Source of the DNA: an uncultured Eubacteriales bacterium
Lineage (GTDB): Bacteria > Bacillota > Clostridia > Oscillospirales > Oscillospiraceae
DNA length: 19,084 nt
Direction of reading: 5' to 3'
Assembly (NCBI GenBank): GCA_905202605.1
Contig: CAJKSU010000032.1
Span: 1-19,084, forward strand
Each line of letters starts with the position of its first letter. The first letter of the stretch is position 1. Of this stretch, positions 18,424 through 19,084 are shown in pieces. A program made the position numbers and the translations under genes. The notes beneath the pieces were generated by a model. That model had not been told where the DNA came from and did not search any database. It saw only the letters and a program-made list of their open reading frames with translations.

Positions 18424-19084
18424 GACGGATCCTCCAATTCCAGAAATACCTCCTCCAGAGAATCGTCACCCTTGACCGCTTCCATGGTGCCGGAGCGGAT
18501 CAGTCTGCCGCTTTTAATGATGGCAACCTTGTCGCAGAGCTTTTCCGCCACCTCCAATACGTGGGTGGAGAAAAAGATCGCGCCGCCGCTATTGCAGACC
18601 TCCCGCATCATGCCCTTGAGCTGATGGGACGCCTTGGGATCCAGTCCCACAAACGGCTCATCCATGATGACAAGCTTGGGATTGTGAATCCATGCGGCGA
18701 TAATTGCCAGCTTCTGCTTCATGCCGTGGGAGTAGGTAGCGATGGGCTGTCCCAGATCGTCTGTGAGCTCAAAGAGCGCGGCGTACTGCTCGATGCGAGC
18801 CTGACGCTCCTGCGCACTGACGGCGAAGATGTCGGCAATGAAGCTCAGGTACTGGATGCCGGTCATGAACTCATAGAGATCGGGGTTGTCGGGGATATAA
18901 GAAAGCCGCCGCTTGCATTCCAGCGGCTCCTTCACGATGGAGTGTCCGCCGATGGTGATCTCGCCGGAATCGAACTGGAGAATCCCTACAACGGATTTGA
19001 GGGTCGTGGTTTTTCCCGCACCGTTATGCCCGATAAAGCCGTAGATTTCACCGGGGGCGATGTGCAGACTCACCCCTCTGCTAT
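18417..19084 (-). CDS. ABC transporter ATP-binding protein (5' end outside window)
   Basis: The frame is open to the right edge (residues S-R-G precede VSLHIAPGEIYG), so the true start lies beyond 19084; the GTG at 19073 is internal. Visible motifs are Walker A GHNGAGKT, a Q-loop region YIPDNPDLYEFMTG (with Asp-Asn where many have Gln), signature YSHGMKQKL instead of LSGGQ, Walker B LVIMDEP followed by FVGLDP, and the H-loop STHVLE. The signature variant with SHGM is normal in the CcmA/drug- and antibiotic-export group. It powers the adjacent permease. About 221 residues are visible and probably some 15-20 are missing. It ends seven bases into the permease gene. Confidence 0.93.
   Translation of the reverse strand, partial: SRGVSLHIAPGEIYGFIGHNGAGKTTTLKSVVGILQFDSGEITIGGHSIVKEPLECKRRLSYIPDNPDLYEFMTGIQYLSFIADIFAVSAQERQARIEQYAALFELTDDLGQPIATYSHGMKQKLAIIAAWIHNPKLVIMDEPFVGLDPKASHQLKGMMREVCNSGGAIFFSTHVLEVAEKLCDKVAIIKSGRLIRSGTMEAVKGDDSLEEVFLELEDPSC

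Noticed and set aside
1..19084. CRISPR arrays, tRNA or rRNA genes, transposons, phage genes or a defence island
   Set aside because: No regularly spaced repeats, no cloverleaf or conserved rRNA stretches, no transposase, integrase or phage-like reading frames were seen. All larger genes belong to metabolic, transport or cell-envelope families.

Overview
The window reads as a chromosomal segment of an anaerobic, fermentative, low-oxygen Firmicute of the class Clostridia, most likely an Oscillospiraceae/Ruminococcaceae-type gut bacterium. I infer this from the GC-rich coding style combined with Gram-positive ribosome binding sites (AAGGAGG type), sigma-A-like promoters, a trimeric-type [FeFe] hydrogenase operon, indolepyruvate:ferredoxin oxidoreductase, an SLH-bearing secreted enzyme and a DacF-like carboxypeptidase. 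Species cannot be named from sequence alone. I saw no tRNA, rRNA, CRISPR array, insertion sequence, integrase or phage gene; this looks like ordinary core chromosome.

Layout. 1-348: the 3' end of a D-Ala-D-Ala carboxypeptidase. 506-1786: glucose-6-phosphate isomerase (pgi) behind its own promoter. 1915-2325: a small P-loop ATPase of unknown function, closed by a strong hairpin. 2416-3159: a YwaF/TIGR02206-type membrane protein. 3160-3509: a 350-base regulatory region holding a Rex-like operator (3280-3297), a promoter with a perfect TATAAT, and a 14-base palindrome next to the ribosome binding site. 3510-8488: a tightly packed five-gene operon for an NAD(P)H- and ferredoxin-linked [FeFe] hydrogenase (NuoE-like subunit, orphan histidine-kinase-type ATPase, HndB-like [2Fe-2S] protein, NuoF-like flavoprotein, catalytic subunit), ended by a 12-bp terminator hairpin. 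8612-9868: secreted SGNH hydrolase with three SLH-like repeats. 9971-11011: DAHP synthase. 11180-11839: cytidylate-kinase-like protein. 12013-14321: iorAB. 14386-14970 (minus): a small SpoT-type HD hydrolase. 15150-15515: unknown small protein. 15767-16153: small lipoprotein. 16252-16791: GNAT acetyltransferase. 16828-19084 (minus): an ABC permease and ATPase pair, the ATPase running off the right edge.

How the genes fit together. IorAB oxidises aryl pyruvates and yields reduced ferredoxin. The hydrogenase can take electrons from reduced ferredoxin and NADH together to make H2 (electron confurcation, known for HydABC-type complexes). Pgi feeds glycolysis, the main NADH source, and a Rex-like operator before the hydrogenase would tie its expression to the NADH/NAD+ ratio. 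DAHP synthase is the opposite, anabolic end of aromatic metabolism. These links are inferred from function; only the hydrogenase genes, iorAB and the ABC pair are physically operonic.

Nothing here is a clearly new system. The points most worth checking are the Rex-like operator, the HATPase without a histidine inside the hydrogenase operon, the TSCSPGW variant in the H-cluster loop, a TTGCAT hexamer that recurs at the -35 position of four promoters, and unexplained inverted repeats at 9892-9912 and 15651-15691.
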